From assembly GCA_963711095.1 (NCBI GenBank), contig CAVQCX010000030.1:62001-126000 (forward strand): 64,000 bases of DNA. Reading direction: 5' to 3'. The notes beneath the pieces are model-generated. The model did not search any database and was not told where the DNA came from. It saw only the letters and a program-made list of their open reading frames with translations. The translations under genes were made by a program, and so were the position numbers. Shown in pieces: positions 26,816 through 36,262 of this stretch (positions within the stretch are counted from its first letter, which is position 1; each line of letters starts with the position of its first letter). The stretch comes from CAVQCX01 sp963711095 (GTDB lineage: Bacteria; Pseudomonadota; Gammaproteobacteria; Chromatiales; Chromatiaceae).

Positions 26816-27785
26816 GCTTCGCCCAGGTGTTTCCCGAACACAAGTTCCACATCGTGGACGTCCTGCAGCAACGCGGCCATATCGTCGGCATGACCGGCGA
26901 CGGGGTAAACGACGCCCCCGCGCTGAAGAAGGCCGATTGCGGGATTGCCGTTTCGGGCGCCACAGACGCGGCGCGTGCGGCGGCCTCCATCGTGCTGGTG
27001 ACGTCCGTCCTGTCGGTGATCATCGGCGCCATCAAGGAGAGCCGGAAGATCTTCCAGCGCATGAACAGCTACACGATCTACCGCATCGCCGAGACGCCGC
27101 GCGTGCTGCGGTTCATGACGCTGGCGATCCTGATCGTCAACTTTTATCCGTTAACGGCGGTTATGATCGTGATGCTGGCGTTGGTCAATGACGGGGCGAT
27201 CCTATCTATCGCCTATGACCAGGTTCATTACGAGGACAAGCCCGAGGCCTGGAAAATGAGCTGGTGCTGGGTGTCGCCACGGTGCCGGGCGTCGGAGGAC
27301 CCTTGGCTGCGTTTGGGTTGTTTTACCTCGGCGATCGCGTCTATCACCTCGACCACGCACACCTGCAGACGTTGATGTACCTGATGCTGTCGGTGGCGGG
27401 ACATCTGACGATTTTTCTGACGCGCACACGCGGTTCGTTCTGGTCGATACGCCCCGCGCGGATCTTGCTGCTGGCGGTGTTCGGCACGCAAATGGTGGTG
27501 ACGCTGATCGCGGTTTACGGGGTGTTTATGACATCGCTCGGCTGGGGCTGGACGCTGTTCGTCTGGGGTTATGCGCTGGTGTGGTTTCCCGTTACCGACC
27601 GCGTGAAACTGTTCGCGTATCGGGTATTCGATCCAACCCCCGCGCCGCTGTTGAGCAAGACGCCTGCCAATGTGACGCCGCAGATTGCCAGGCGCGCTTA
27701 CGAGCTCTACGAGCAGCATGGTCAGCACCATGGTCATGCGGATCAGGACTGGCTCCAGGCGGAGCGCGAGATCCGGAAAGACTAG
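26816..27785 (+). pseudogene. Broken proton-type (P3A) P-type ATPase, C-terminal part
   Basis: The sequence begins inside the P domain (GFAQVFPEHKFHIVDVLQQ, MTGDGVNDAPALKKADCG) and continues with SRKIFQRMNSYTIYRIAE, the signature of plasma-membrane H+-ATPases. The phosphorylation site, actuator domain and first helices are missing. Near 27257, after DKPEAWKM, one base appears lost: the membrane domain continues in another frame (LVLGVATVPGVGG and several helices) to TAG at 27785. The extreme C-terminus (IARRAYELYEQHGQHHGH) is a DUF2934-like segment resembling the one at the N-terminus of CopB. Not functional as it stands. Confidence 0.85.
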
Positions 27786-27875
27786 ACGGAACAGGCGAAT
27801 GTCGCGTCAACGTCTTTCTGAGCTCCATGTGTACTAAACGCGACTCACACAAACGCGTGACAACGAGGTAAAAAG

Positions 27876-28763
27876 ATGAAAATCAAGCCAGAGGATTTCC
27901 AGGTTCAAGAGGGCGAAAAAGTCAACCTCAAAGAGTGGCCGACGCTGGTGGAACCTGTGTACAAGTCGAAGAAAAAGTATCACAAACTCCTGGCAAACCG
28001 GGTGGATAAATTGAGCTCGCTGCAGCGCCTTCACTATGCGTCCAATCGTTACGCGTTGCTGCTGATTTTTCAGGCTATGGACGCCGCCGGCAAGGATGGC
28101 GCTATCCGGCATGTCATGTCCGGCGTCAACCCGCAGGGCTGCCAGGTATTCAGTTTCAAGCATCCAAGCGCCACGGAACTGGAGCACGATTTCCTCTGGC
28201 GCACCACGCGGTTTTTGCCGGAACGCGGCCGGATTGGCATATTCAACCGATCCTATTACGAGGAGGTGCTGATCGTGCGTGTGCATCCGGAGATTCTGCG
28301 CGGCCAGGGGCTTCCGGATGGCTTGGTCGAAGAAAGAGCAATCTGGCAGGACCGCTATCGTTCCATTGTCGATCTGGAGAACCATCTCCATCGCAATGGC
28401 ACACGCATCATCAAGTTCTTTCTTCACCTCTCGGAGGAAGAGCAGCGCAAACGTTTTCTCGATCGCATCGACGAATCGGAAAAAAACTGGAAATTCAGTC
28501 TTGCCGATATTAAAGAGCGAAAATTTTGGAAACAGTACATGCAGGCCTATGAGGCGTGCCTGGGCGCAACCAGCACCAAAATCTCGCCCTGGTATGTGGT
28601 GCCCGCCGACGACAAGAAGAACGCCAGGCTGATAATATCAAAGATTATTCTCGATACTTTCAATTCGCTCAAAATGCACTACCCGAAAACCGACGCCAGG
28701 CGCCGGCAGGAGTTGCTGTCGATCCGCGATCTGTTGGTGAAAGAAGCCCCTGCTGGCGACTGA
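27876..28763 (+). CDS. ppk2: Polyphosphate kinase 2 family (polyphosphate:nucleotide phosphotransferase)
   Basis: Uses polyphosphate to phosphorylate nucleoside mono- or diphosphates. The 295-residue one-domain protein has the Walker A motif MDAAGKDG (residues 68–75) and the Walker B-type GIFNRSYYEEVLIVRVHP. The lid module with Arg/Lys residues (LSEEEQRKRFLDRIDESEKNWKF split by helices) and ISPWYVVPADDKKNAR are typical. Length and lid sequence fit the short PPK2 group, but the AMP-versus-ADP preference cannot be read with confidence. The start codon ATG 27876 follows a weak GAGG site. Confidence 0.93.
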   Translation: MKIKPEDFQVQEGEKVNLKEWPTLVEPVYKSKKKYHKLLANRVDKLSSLQRLHYASNRYALLLIFQAMDAAGKDGAIRHVMSGVNPQGCQVFSFKHPSATELEHDFLWRTTRFLPERGRIGIFNRSYYEEVLIVRVHPEILRGQGLPDGLVEERAIWQDRYRSIVDLENHLHRNGTRIIKFFLHLSEEEQRKRFLDRIDESEKNWKFSLADIKERKFWKQYMQAYEACLGATSTKISPWYVVPADDKKNARLIISKIILDTFNSLKMHYPKTDARRRQELLSIRDLLVKEAPAGD

Positions 28764-28808
28764 GCCGGGTCTGAACCGCGTCGATGCCGAAGTGTTACCG
28801 GAAAATAC

Positions 28809-28973
28809 GTGAATCGGGCGGTAATTTCCCCAGGCGTGGCCCGGCGGCGCCTCTTTGGATGCGTATCAGCTTATACGGGGGTGCTGTTTATCACCGGGCT
28901 CGCGTTTGCGTACAAACTCCTGATTGTGGTAGAAATCCTCGTGCGCTCTCACACCCCCACCCCTGGAAGCTGA
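28809..28973 (+). CDS. Short putative membrane peptide before DUF2254
   Basis: A 54-residue frame from GTG 28809 to TGA 28973, three bases before the DUF2254 start. It contains one hydrophobic helix (YTGVLFITGLAFAYKLLIV) followed by a short tail (RSHTPTPGS). The ribosome site is weak (CGGAAAA). It might be a small membrane partner of DUF2254 or the end of a lost gene. No relatives recognised. Confidence 0.35.
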   Translation: MNRAVISPGVARRRLFGCVSAYTGVLFITGLAFAYKLLIVVEILVRSHTPTPGS

Positions 28974-28976
28974 CCC

Positions 28977-30330
28977 ATGAATCGGTTAAAACAACAGTGG
29001 AGCGATTTGCGGTCGACCTTTTGGTTTGTTCCTTTTTTGATTGTCCTGACCAGCAGTGTTTGCGCGGTAGCGTTGATCCAGACAGACTACGCCGCGGGTG
29101 ACCGATGGCTGGCCCAGGGGCCACGGGTACTCGGGGTCGGGGCGGATGGCGCGCGCGATATGTTGTCCACGCTTGCCGGTTCGATGATGTCCGTTATGGG
29201 CATCACGTTCTCCATGACCCTGCTGGCACTGACGCTGGCGTCGAGTCAATACACCTCGCGCGTCTTGCACAACTTCATGCGCAGCCGTGTCACGCAGGTC
29301 ACGCTGGGAACCTTTGCCGGAATTTTCGTCTATTGTTTGATCGTGTTGCGCACTATTCGCACGGGCGATGCGCCATTCGTGCCCAGCATGGCGGTCTTTT
29401 TCGCCTTTGTTCTGGCGTTTATCGGCATTGCCGTCCTCATTTTTTTTTATTCATCATATCGCCTCGTCGATCCAGGCTTCCAGCATCATCGCCTCTGTTG
29501 CGCATGAAACCAACGCGGCCATTGATCGGTTGTTCCCGGAAAAACGGGAACCCGGCCCCGACAACGCCGAGAGTGAAGAGAACGGGCGGCTCCTCCCTTC
29601 TCGGGATGAGTGGACCTGGTACGCGGTGCCGGCGGAGGTGAGCGGCTACATACAGAGCGTAGATAATGACGCCATCCTGCGCCTGGCGCGGGACAGGATG
29701 ACCATCGTGCGGATGGAGCACGGCATCGGCGCGTTCGTTGTGCAAGATGCTGCGTTGGCATCGCTCGCCCTGACCTACCCGCCCGATCAGGGGACGATTG
29801 TTGCGCTGATTGGGGCTTACAGTATTGGTCGCCAGCGCATGGTTGATCAGGACCCTGCTTTCGGTATCAGGCAGATCGTGGATATGGCCTTGAAGGCCCT
29901 TTCGCCCGGCGTCAATGACACCTCGACGGCGGTGATGTGCGTGGATTACCTGACAGCGATTCTGACTCGGCTGGCTTGTCGGCAATTCCCGCCATCGCAC
30001 CGTTACGAGGGAGAAACGCTGCGTGTGATCGCCATCGTTCCGACCTTTGAAGACCTGTTGGTCGAGGCGTTCGATCAGATTCGAGGTAGCGCCGCAGGCA
30101 ATGTCGCCATCATAGCGCGTATGCTCGGCGCCATCGATACCATCGCCAGTCTCACGGTTAGCCCGAGCCACTTGCGAGCACTCGACGAACAGGTGCAGTG
30201 GATTGCCGATCTGGCCGATCGCAGCATCGAATCCATCCATGATCGCGCACGGATTGAAAGGCGGCTGATGCAGGTGCGCGAAGCGCTCGTATCCGAGACC
30301 GCATTGCGCGCAGTGGAAGAGAAGACATAG
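28977..30330 (+). pseudogene. DUF2254 membrane protein with a frame break in a T run
   Basis: Predicted membrane protein of the DUF2254 family, unknown function. The first frame gives MNRLKQQWSDLRSTFWFVP and helices with SMMSVMGITFSMTLLALTL and SSQYTSRVLHNFMR, hallmarks of the family. A run of nine T at 29440–29448 should be eight to continue as FFIHHIASSIQAS. From there the second frame runs without interruption to TAG 30330, including GIRQIVDMALKALSPGVND, another family signature. The total would be about 450 residues. Whether the extra T is real, a slippage site or an assembly error cannot be told here. It is followed after 22 bases by atpD. Confidence 0.8.
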
Positions 30331-30352
30331 TGTGATGAGATCGAGCCGGTAA

Positions 30353-31837
30353 ATGACAAACAACTCCCGCGCATCGAATTCCGGCATGGTCGTCTCTGTG
30401 CGTGGCAGCGTCGTGGATATGCGCTTCGATACGCAGCTGCCGCCGATCTACTCGCTGCTGCGCACGGGCGAGAAAAACCGGATCGTTATCGAAGTGCTGG
30501 CGCAACTGGATGCGCGTCGCGTGCGTGGCATTGCATTGACTCCCACCCAGGGTCTGGCGCGTGGCATGGCGGTGGAAGACTCCGGCGGGCCGTTGCAGGC
30601 GCCCGTTGGCAAGGGCATTCTCGCGCGGATGTTCGACGTGTTCGGCAATGCCATCGACCGTGAAGCGGCGCCGACGGATGTGCAGTGGCGTTCTGTGCAC
30701 CGGGCGCCGCCGCCGCTGGTGAGCCTTTCCACCAGGTCTGAGGTGTTTTCGACGGGCATCAAGGTCATCGATGTGCTGATGCCGCTGGAGCGCGGCGGCA
30801 AGGCGGGCTTGTTTGGCGGGGCGGGGGTGGGCAAGACGGTATTGCTCACCGAGATGATTCACAACATGGTCGGGCAACACGAAGGCGTTAGTATTTTTTG
30901 CGGGATCGGCGAACGTTGTCGCGAAGGCGAGGAACTTTACCGCGAGATGAAGCAAGCCGGCGTATTGCCGAGCATGGTGATGATCTTCGGCCAGATGAAC
31001 GAGCCGCCGGGGGCGCGTTTCCGCGTCGGCCACGCCGCCCTGACCATGGCCGAGTATTTCCGCGACGACGAGCGCCGCGACGTGTTGCTGCTCATCGACA
31101 ATATCTTTCGGTTTATCCAGGCCGGCTCGGAAGTGTCCGGCCTGATGGGGCAGATGCCGTCGCGCCTGGGTTATCAGCCGACCATGGGCACCGAGCTGTC
31201 GCAACTGGAAGAGCGTATCGCCAATACCGACAGCGGCGCCATCACCTCGATTCAGGCGGTGTATGTGCCGGCGGACGATTTTACCGACCCGGCGGCGGTG
31301 CATACCTTCTCGCACCTTTCCGCGTCGATCGTGCTGTCGCGCAAGCGGGCGAGCGAGGGGCTGTACCCGGCCATCGAGCCGTTGCAGTCCAGTTCCAAGA
31401 TGGCCACGCCGGGCATCGTCGGCGCACGACACTATGCGCTTGCTCAGGAAATCCGGCGCACGCTGGCGCAATACGCAGAGCTCAAGGACATCATTGCCAT
31501 GCTCGGCCTGGAGCAGCTTTCGCCGCATGACCGTAACGTGGTCGCCCGCGCCCGCCGCCTGGAGCGCTTTCTAACCCAGCCGTTCTTCACCACCGAGCAG
31601 TTTACCGGACTCCAGGGAAAGCTGGTCAGCCTGGAAGAGGCACTGGACGGTTGCGAGCGCATCCTGAATGATGAGTTCAAAGACTACCCGGAGAGCGCGC
31701 TCTATATGATCGGCGCGGTGGACGAGGCGAAACAAAAAGGGAAATCCGGCAAAGGCGCAGGCAGTGACGCATCCGGGCCCGCGCCGGAACCGGAATCGGA
31801 AATCGAACATGCCGCCGCCGACCCTGATGAATCTTAG
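30353..31837 (+). CDS. atpD: N-ATPase F1 subunit beta
   Basis: Catalytic beta subunit (494 aa) of the second, N-type rotary ATPase. Walker A is GGAGVGKT at residues 155–162. The catalytic Glu is in GIGERCREG (usually GERTREG). LLIDNIFRFIQAGSEVS and MPSRLGYQPT match F1 beta. The C-terminal tail after residue 465 is Lys/Gly and Glu/Pro rich. It heads the operon, as in described N-ATPases (order D-C-Q-R-B-E-F-A-G), unlike normal atpIBEFHAGDC. Its end overlaps the next gene by about 11 bases. Confidence 0.95.
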   Translation: MTNNSRASNSGMVVSVRGSVVDMRFDTQLPPIYSLLRTGEKNRIVIEVLAQLDARRVRGIALTPTQGLARGMAVEDSGGPLQAPVGKGILARMFDVFGNAIDREAAPTDVQWRSVHRAPPPLVSLSTRSEVFSTGIKVIDVLMPLERGGKAGLFGGAGVGKTVLLTEMIHNMVGQHEGVSIFCGIGERCREGEELYREMKQAGVLPSMVMIFGQMNEPPGARFRVGHAALTMAEYFRDDERRDVLLLIDNIFRFIQAGSEVSGLMGQMPSRLGYQPTMGTELSQLEERIANTDSGAITSIQAVYVPADDFTDPAAVHTFSHLSASIVLSRKRASEGLYPAIEPLQSSSKMATPGIVGARHYALAQEIRRTLAQYAELKDIIAMLGLEQLSPHDRNVVARARRLERFLTQPFFTTEQFTGLQGKLVSLEEALDGCERILNDEFKDYPESALYMIGAVDEAKQKGKSGKGAGSDASGPAPEPESEIEHAAADPDES

Positions 31838-32216
31838 GGTCCTCCTGCCCTTCCAGGTCTTCGCGGACAAGAGCGGCGTGTCGCGCATCGTCGCCGAGAC
31901 CCGCGCGGGCTCGTTGGGACTGCTGCCACGCCGGCTGGACTGCGTCGCGGCGCTTGCGCCTGGTATTCTAACCTACGAAACCCGAGCGGGGGGCGAAATG
32001 TACGTGGCGGTGGATGAAGGGGTGCTGGTGAAGACCGGACCGGACGTGCTTGTGTCTGTGCGCCAGGCGATAGGGGGAACGGACCTCGGCCAATTGCGCG
32101 CTGCGGTGGAGCAGGAGTTTCTGACCCTGGACGAGCACGAGCAAAGCGTGCGTTCCGTGCTGGCGAAAATGGAAAGCGACTTCATCCGCCGCATGGTAAC
32201 TTTCCACAATGACTGA
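31827..32216 (+). CDS. atpC: N-ATPase F1 subunit epsilon
   Basis: Epsilon subunit (129 aa) linking the central stalk to the rotor ring. The N-terminal beta-sandwich reads LRVLLPFQVFADKSGVSRIV and GSLGLLPRRLDCVAALAPG, with the usual LxxRLDxVAxLxPG motif. The C-terminal helical region (LDEHEQSVRSVLAKMESDF) is short, so the inhibitory long-helix form of ordinary epsilon may be absent. The ATG at 31827 gives the family N-terminus MNLRVLL; an in-frame ATG at 31809 is an alternative. It overlaps atpD and atpQ. Confidence 0.9.
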   Translation: MNLRVLLPFQVFADKSGVSRIVAETRAGSLGLLPRRLDCVAALAPGILTYETRAGGEMYVAVDEGVLVKTGPDVLVSVRQAIGGTDLGQLRAAVEQEFLTLDEHEQSVRSVLAKMESDFIRRMVTFHND

Positions 32217-32547
32217 CGGACCTCAAAACAAGCTTTCGAGGCCGGAGCCGTCGCTTGCTCAGGAGGTAGGCGGAAAAGCGGCACGCAAGCTCAAGGCGCA
32301 GCGCGACCCGGCGCCGGGCGTCTGGTTCGGCCTGGGTATGATGGGGCTGGTCGGCTGGTCGGTGGCGATTCCTACGCTGCTCGGCGCGGCGCTCGGTGTC
32401 TGGCTGGACAAGCACTATTCTGGAAGCCACTCCTGGACGCTGATGTTGCTTATCATCGGTATGGCCATTGGCTGTCTGAATGCGTGGCATTGGGTCGCCG
32501 GGGAAGACAAAGCGATGCGGGACGAAGAGGAGGATGGGGATGAATGA
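32209..32547 (+). CDS. atpQ: N-ATPase accessory protein AtpQ (AtpI/AtpZ-like)
   Basis: A 112-residue membrane protein: a charged N-terminal part (KAARKLKAQRDPAPGVWFG) and two helices (GLVGWSVAIPTLLGAALGVW, and WTLMLLIIGMAIGCLNAWHW), ending in a DEEEDGDE tail. This two-helix AtpI/AtpZ-like protein is the atpQ product of N-ATPase operons; it may assist assembly of the c-ring or supply divalent cations. The ATG at 32209 overlaps the atpC stop; the stop overlaps atpR. Confidence 0.88.
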   Translation: MTDGPQNKLSRPEPSLAQEVGGKAARKLKAQRDPAPGVWFGLGMMGLVGWSVAIPTLLGAALGVWLDKHYSGSHSWTLMLLIIGMAIGCLNAWHWVAGEDKAMRDEEEDGDE

Positions 32548-32854
32548 ATGGTTGACGCTGACGCTGGCATGGATGGCGGGCCTGTTGCTCGGCGCCATTT
32601 TCTTTGGTGGCCTTTGGTGGACGGTGCGCCTGGGCGTTGCGTCCAGACGACCGGCGCTTTTGTTTCTAGGAAGCCTGCTGTTGCGGGCAGTTGTCGTCGT
32701 CGCTGGAATTGGTCTTGTCGGGGATGGTCAATGGCAACGGCTGCTGGCATGTCTGTTCGGAGTTGTCATCGCACGGTTCATCGTGACGTGGGTTGCCGGG
32801 CCGCCGATCGAACACTGTAGCTCCCCGGCGAGCGTGGCACGTCATGCACCTTAG
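32540..32854 (+). CDS. atpR: N-ATPase accessory protein AtpR
   Basis: A 104-residue membrane protein with three helices (WLTLTLAWMAGLLLGAIFFG, ALLFLGSLLLRAVVVVAGIG, and LLACLFGVVIARFIV). AtpR is found only in N-ATPase operons. Two buried arginines (LLLRAVVV and VIARFIV) suggest contact with the acidic c-ring residue, an idea proposed for the family. Start ATG 32540 follows GAGGAGGATGGGG. The stop codon overlaps the start of atpB. Confidence 0.88.
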   Translation: MNEWLTLTLAWMAGLLLGAIFFGGLWWTVRLGVASRRPALLFLGSLLLRAVVVVAGIGLVGDGQWQRLLACLFGVVIARFIVTWVAGPPIEHCSSPASVARHAP

Positions 32855-33539
32855 TCCCGATGCGATGATCTTCTGGCAACACGGGTTTTTCAAACTCAAC
32901 GCCACGATTGTGTTCACCTGGGGTCTGATGTTCTTGCTGGCCGTTGGCTCAAAACTCATCACGCGCAAGCTTTCCTCGGATATGGAGCGTTCCCGCTGGC
33001 AGAACCTACTGGAAATCGTCGTCACCGCCATCGAGAAACAAATCGGAGAGGTCGGCCTGAGTCAGCCGCGCAAGTACATCGGCTTTCTGGGCACGCTGTT
33101 CCTGTTCGTCGCCACAGCCGCCCTCTGCACTGTCATTCCTGGCTATTTGCCGCCGACAGGCTCGCTGTCGACCACCGCGGCACTGGCGCTGTGCGTATTC
33201 GTGGCTGTGCCGTTGTTTGGCATGGAGAAGCAGGGGCTGGGCGCCTACCTCGCCTCCTACGCGAAGCCGACGTTTATCATGCTGCCCTTCAACATCATCA
33301 GTGAAATTTCGCGCACTCTCGCTTTGGCCATCCGCCTTTTCGGGAACATGATGAGCGGGACGATGATCATCGGCATCCTGCTCACCATAACGCCCTTCAT
33401 TTTTCCGATCGTCATGACGGTGCTTGGTCTGCTCACAGGCATGGTGCAGGCCTACATCTTCTTTATCCTGGCTACCGTCTACATCGCGGCGGCCACGCGT
33501 TTTCGCAAACCTGAGCCAGAAGCGGAATCCAACGCTTAA
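32844..33539 (+). CDS. atpB: N-ATPase Fo subunit a
   Basis: Stator subunit a (231 aa), forming the ion half-channels against the c-ring. It opens MHLSPDAMIFWQHGFFKLN and carries the essential arginine in ALAIRLFGNMMSG, with a C-terminal helix pair including GMVQAYIFFILATVYIAAA. Five or six hydrophobic helices are visible. ATG 32844 overlaps the atpR stop; other ATGs upstream would extend into atpR and lack family character. Translational coupling along the operon is likely from the overlaps. Confidence 0.94.
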   Translation: MHLSPDAMIFWQHGFFKLNATIVFTWGLMFLLAVGSKLITRKLSSDMERSRWQNLLEIVVTAIEKQIGEVGLSQPRKYIGFLGTLFLFVATAALCTVIPGYLPPTGSLSTTAALALCVFVAVPLFGMEKQGLGAYLASYAKPTFIMLPFNIISEISRTLALAIRLFGNMMSGTMIIGILLTITPFIFPIVMTVLGLLTGMVQAYIFFILATVYIAAATRFRKPEPEAESNA

Positions 33540-33565
33540 AGCAATCCCCACCCAAAGGAGGGACC

Positions 33566-33847
33566 ATGGATAGCATGACTTTTATCGCGGTGGCATCAAT
33601 TGTCGTTGCCGGCATTACCACTGGGTTCGGGACGATGGGACCGGCGCTGGCCGAAGGCAGGGCGGTCGCAACGGCGCTGACCTCGCTGGCCCAGCAGCCG
33701 GACGCTTCCGCCACCATCACCCGGACCCTCTTTGTCGGCCTGGCGATGATCGAGTCCACGGCGATCTACTGTTTCGTGGTCTCGATGATTCTCCTCTTCG
33801 CCAATCCGTTCTGGAATCAAGCTATCGCCCAGATCACCGGTAAGTAA
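33566..33847 (+). CDS. atpE: N-ATPase Fo subunit c
   Basis: Rotor-ring subunit c, 93 residues, two helices. Start ATG 33566 follows AAAGGAGGG, the best ribosome site in the operon, as expected for the subunit needed in most copies. Helix 1 has GTMGPALAEGRAVA with Glu30. The polar loop is LAQQPDASATITR. Helix 2 has GLAMIESTAIYCF with Glu63, Ser64, Thr65 and Tyr68. The Glu-Ser/Thr-Tyr set resembles Na+-binding c subunits, yet a studied Burkholderia N-ATPase ring was reported proton-specific, so ion choice is open. Confidence 0.94.
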   Translation: MDSMTFIAVASIVVAGITTGFGTMGPALAEGRAVATALTSLAQQPDASATITRTLFVGLAMIESTAIYCFVVSMILLFANPFWNQAIAQITGK

Positions 33848-33850
33848 GCC

Positions 33851-34682
33851 ATGCTGATCGATTGGTTCACCGTCGGCGCGCAGGTGCTCAACTTCCTCAT
33901 TCTGGTGTGGTTGCTGAAGCACTTTCTTTACCAGCCCATCCTCGATGCCATCGACGCACGGGAGAAGAGGATCGCTGAAGAAGCTCGCGGACGCTGATGC
34001 GAAGAAGACTGAGGCCAAAAAAGAGCGTGACGCGTTCCAGCACAAGAACGACGAGCTCGACCAGCAGCGCGCCGCGCTTTTGAGCCAGGCGACGGTCGAG
34101 GCGAAAGCCGAACGTCAGCGGCTGCTCAATGAAGCGCGGTCAGAGGCCGACGCCTTGAGTACCAAACGACAGGATGCGTTGAAACGCGAACAACAGGGCT
34201 TGAACGACGAAATCACCCGCCGAACCCGGGAGGAAGTGTTCGCTATCGCACGAAAGACACTGAGTGACCTGGCCGGGACAAGTCTGGAAAAACGCATGAG
34301 CGAGGTGTTCTCGCGCCGCTTGCGAAAGCTGAACGATGATGCGAAAGAAGACCTGGCTGAGGCCCTGAGGTCAGCGTCTGCCCCGGCGCTCGTGCGGAGC
34401 GCGTTTGACCTGCCTGCGGAGCAACGCGCAGCGATACAAAATGCGCTGAATGAAACCTTCTCCGATCAAATCCAGGTTCGTTTCGAGACCGCGCCGGATG
34501 TGATCAGCGGCATCGAGCCCACATCGAATGGACGGAAGGTCTCCTGGAGCATCGCGGATTATCTCGCGTCACTGGAAAAGAGCGTCGGAGAACTGCTGAT
34601 GGAACCGTCAAAACCCGAAATCAGACCTGAGACCGAGCCGAAGTCCGGGGATAAACTTGCCGCTCCGGCGGAAACCAAATGA
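33851..34682 (+). pseudogene. atpF: N-ATPase subunit b/delta-like AtpF, frameshifted
   Basis: The peripheral stalk gene starts at ATG 33851 (MLIDWFTVGAQVLNFLILV, the b-type membrane anchor) and reads to REKRIAEEARGR before TGA at 33995. One extra base near 33983 separates this from the rest: in the next frame the protein continues LADADAKKTEAKKERD through a long coiled coil to ATGAG at 34680. The C-terminal 100 residues (LVRSAFDLPAEQRAAIQ, and VSWSIADYLASLEKSV) look like the delta subunit, matching the absence of a separate atpH. The eight other operon genes are intact, so the break may be an assembly error or a recent inactivation. Confidence 0.85.
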
Positions 34683-36262
34683 GCGCGCCGCCGGATTCCT
34701 TGCAAAGTGTCTTCGACAACGCGTTCGCCAGCCTAAGCCGGGGACGCGAGACCTTTACGCCGCAACTGACCGCGCGCGAGGTGGGCACGATCACCAGCGT
34801 CTCCACAGGAATCGCCAAGGTCTCCGGCCTTCCCGGTGTGGGGAGTGACGAGCTGGTGAAATTTCCCGGGGATGTGTTCGGCATCGCCTTCAACGTGGAC
34901 GAGGACGAGATTGGAGTCGTGCTGCTCGGCGAATACTGGCATCTGCACGCCGGGGACGAGGTCGAGCGCACTGGTCGGGTCATGGACGTGGCGGTGGGCG
35001 ACGGATTGGCGGGACGCGTCGTCGATCCGCTCGGCCGGCCACTCGACGGCAACGGGCCGCTGGTTGCAAGCCGCCGCCTGCCTATCGAACGTCCCGCTCC
35101 CGCCATCATGGACCGAGCGCCCGTTAACGTTCCGCTGCAGGCCGGTCTCAAGGTCGTCGATGCGCTCATTCCCATTGGGCGCGGCCAGCGCGAGCTGATT
35201 CTGGGTGACCGGCAGACCGGCAAGACCGCCATTGCGATCGACACCATTCTCAATCAGCGCGGCAAGGATGTCCTGTGCGTCTACTGCGCCATCGGTCAGC
35301 GCGCGTCTGCCGTGGCCAGGGCGGTGGCTACGTTCCAGGAAAAGGGCGCACTGGAGTACACCGTCGTGGTCGTCACCGAGGGCAATGACCCGCCGGGTCT
35401 CGCCTACATCGCGCCTTACTCCGCCACCAGCATCGCGGAGTATTTTATGGAGCAGGGCCGCGATGTGCTGGTTGTTTACGACGACCTCACGCATCATGCG
35501 CGCGCCTATCGCGAGCTGTCCCTGCTGTTGCGCCGCCCGCCCGGTCGCGAAGCCTTTCCCGGCGACATCTTCTATATCCATTCGCGGCTGCTGGAACGTG
35601 CGACACATCTGCGCGAGGAACGCGGAGGTGGTTCACTCACCGCCTTACCCATCATCGAGACCGAAGCCCAGAACATTTCCGCCTACATTCCAACCAATTT
35701 GATTTCCATCACCGACGGGCAGATCTACCTCTCGCCGACGTTGTTCGAATTGGGAGTGCTGCCGGCGGTCGATGTCGGCAAATCCGTGTCGCGCGTCGGC
35801 GGCAAGGCGCAACGGGCGGCCTACCGCGCGGTGGCGGGTGACCTCAAGCTCGCCTATGCGCAGTTCGAGGAGCTCGAAACCTTCGCCCGGTTCGGCGCCC
35901 GACTGGATGAAGACACCCGCAAGATCATCGAGCATGGACGGCGCATCCGCGCCTGCCTGAAGCAGCCGGAATTCGCCCCGGTGGGAGTGCCCGCCCAAAT
36001 CGCTATCCTGCTGGCGTTGAGCGCCCGACTTTTCGACGCCGTTCCGCTGGACCGGATGACGGACGCCGAGCAGGCCGTGCGCAAGGCGGCGGCGGAGATC
36101 CCGGCGCAGGTGAACGAGCGTCTGGATAGCGCCGACACGTTGAGCGATGTGGATCGGGAAACGATTATCGACATTGCCCGCCAGGCACTGGCACGTTTCC
36201 AGCCCAAAGCTGATTCCCTGTCTCAACCCGGGGCCGGGACGAGTCCCATGGAGGCATCATGA
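34679..36262 (+). CDS. atpA: N-ATPase F1 subunit alpha
   Basis: Non-catalytic alpha subunit, 527 aa. Walker A is GDRQTGKT at residues 176–183. The N-terminal beta-barrel includes VGTITSVSTGIAKVSGLPGV; VVVVTEGNDPPGLAYIAPY and GGGSLTALPIIETEAQNIS are typical. Its ATGA start overlaps the atpF stop, and its own stop overlaps atpG the same way, so expression is probably coupled. The C-terminal tail (after residue 500) is slightly longer than usual. Confidence 0.96.
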   Translation: MSAPPDSLQSVFDNAFASLSRGRETFTPQLTAREVGTITSVSTGIAKVSGLPGVGSDELVKFPGDVFGIAFNVDEDEIGVVLLGEYWHLHAGDEVERTGRVMDVAVGDGLAGRVVDPLGRPLDGNGPLVASRRLPIERPAPAIMDRAPVNVPLQAGLKVVDALIPIGRGQRELILGDRQTGKTAIAIDTILNQRGKDVLCVYCAIGQRASAVARAVATFQEKGALEYTVVVVTEGNDPPGLAYIAPYSATSIAEYFMEQGRDVLVVYDDLTHHARAYRELSLLLRRPPGREAFPGDIFYIHSRLLERATHLREERGGGSLTALPIIETEAQNISAYIPTNLISITDGQIYLSPTLFELGVLPAVDVGKSVSRVGGKAQRAAYRAVAGDLKLAYAQFEELETFARFGARLDEDTRKIIEHGRRIRACLKQPEFAPVGVPAQIAILLALSARLFDAVPLDRMTDAEQAVRKAAAEIPAQVNERLDSADTLSDVDRETIIDIARQALARFQPKADSLSQPGAGTSPMEAS

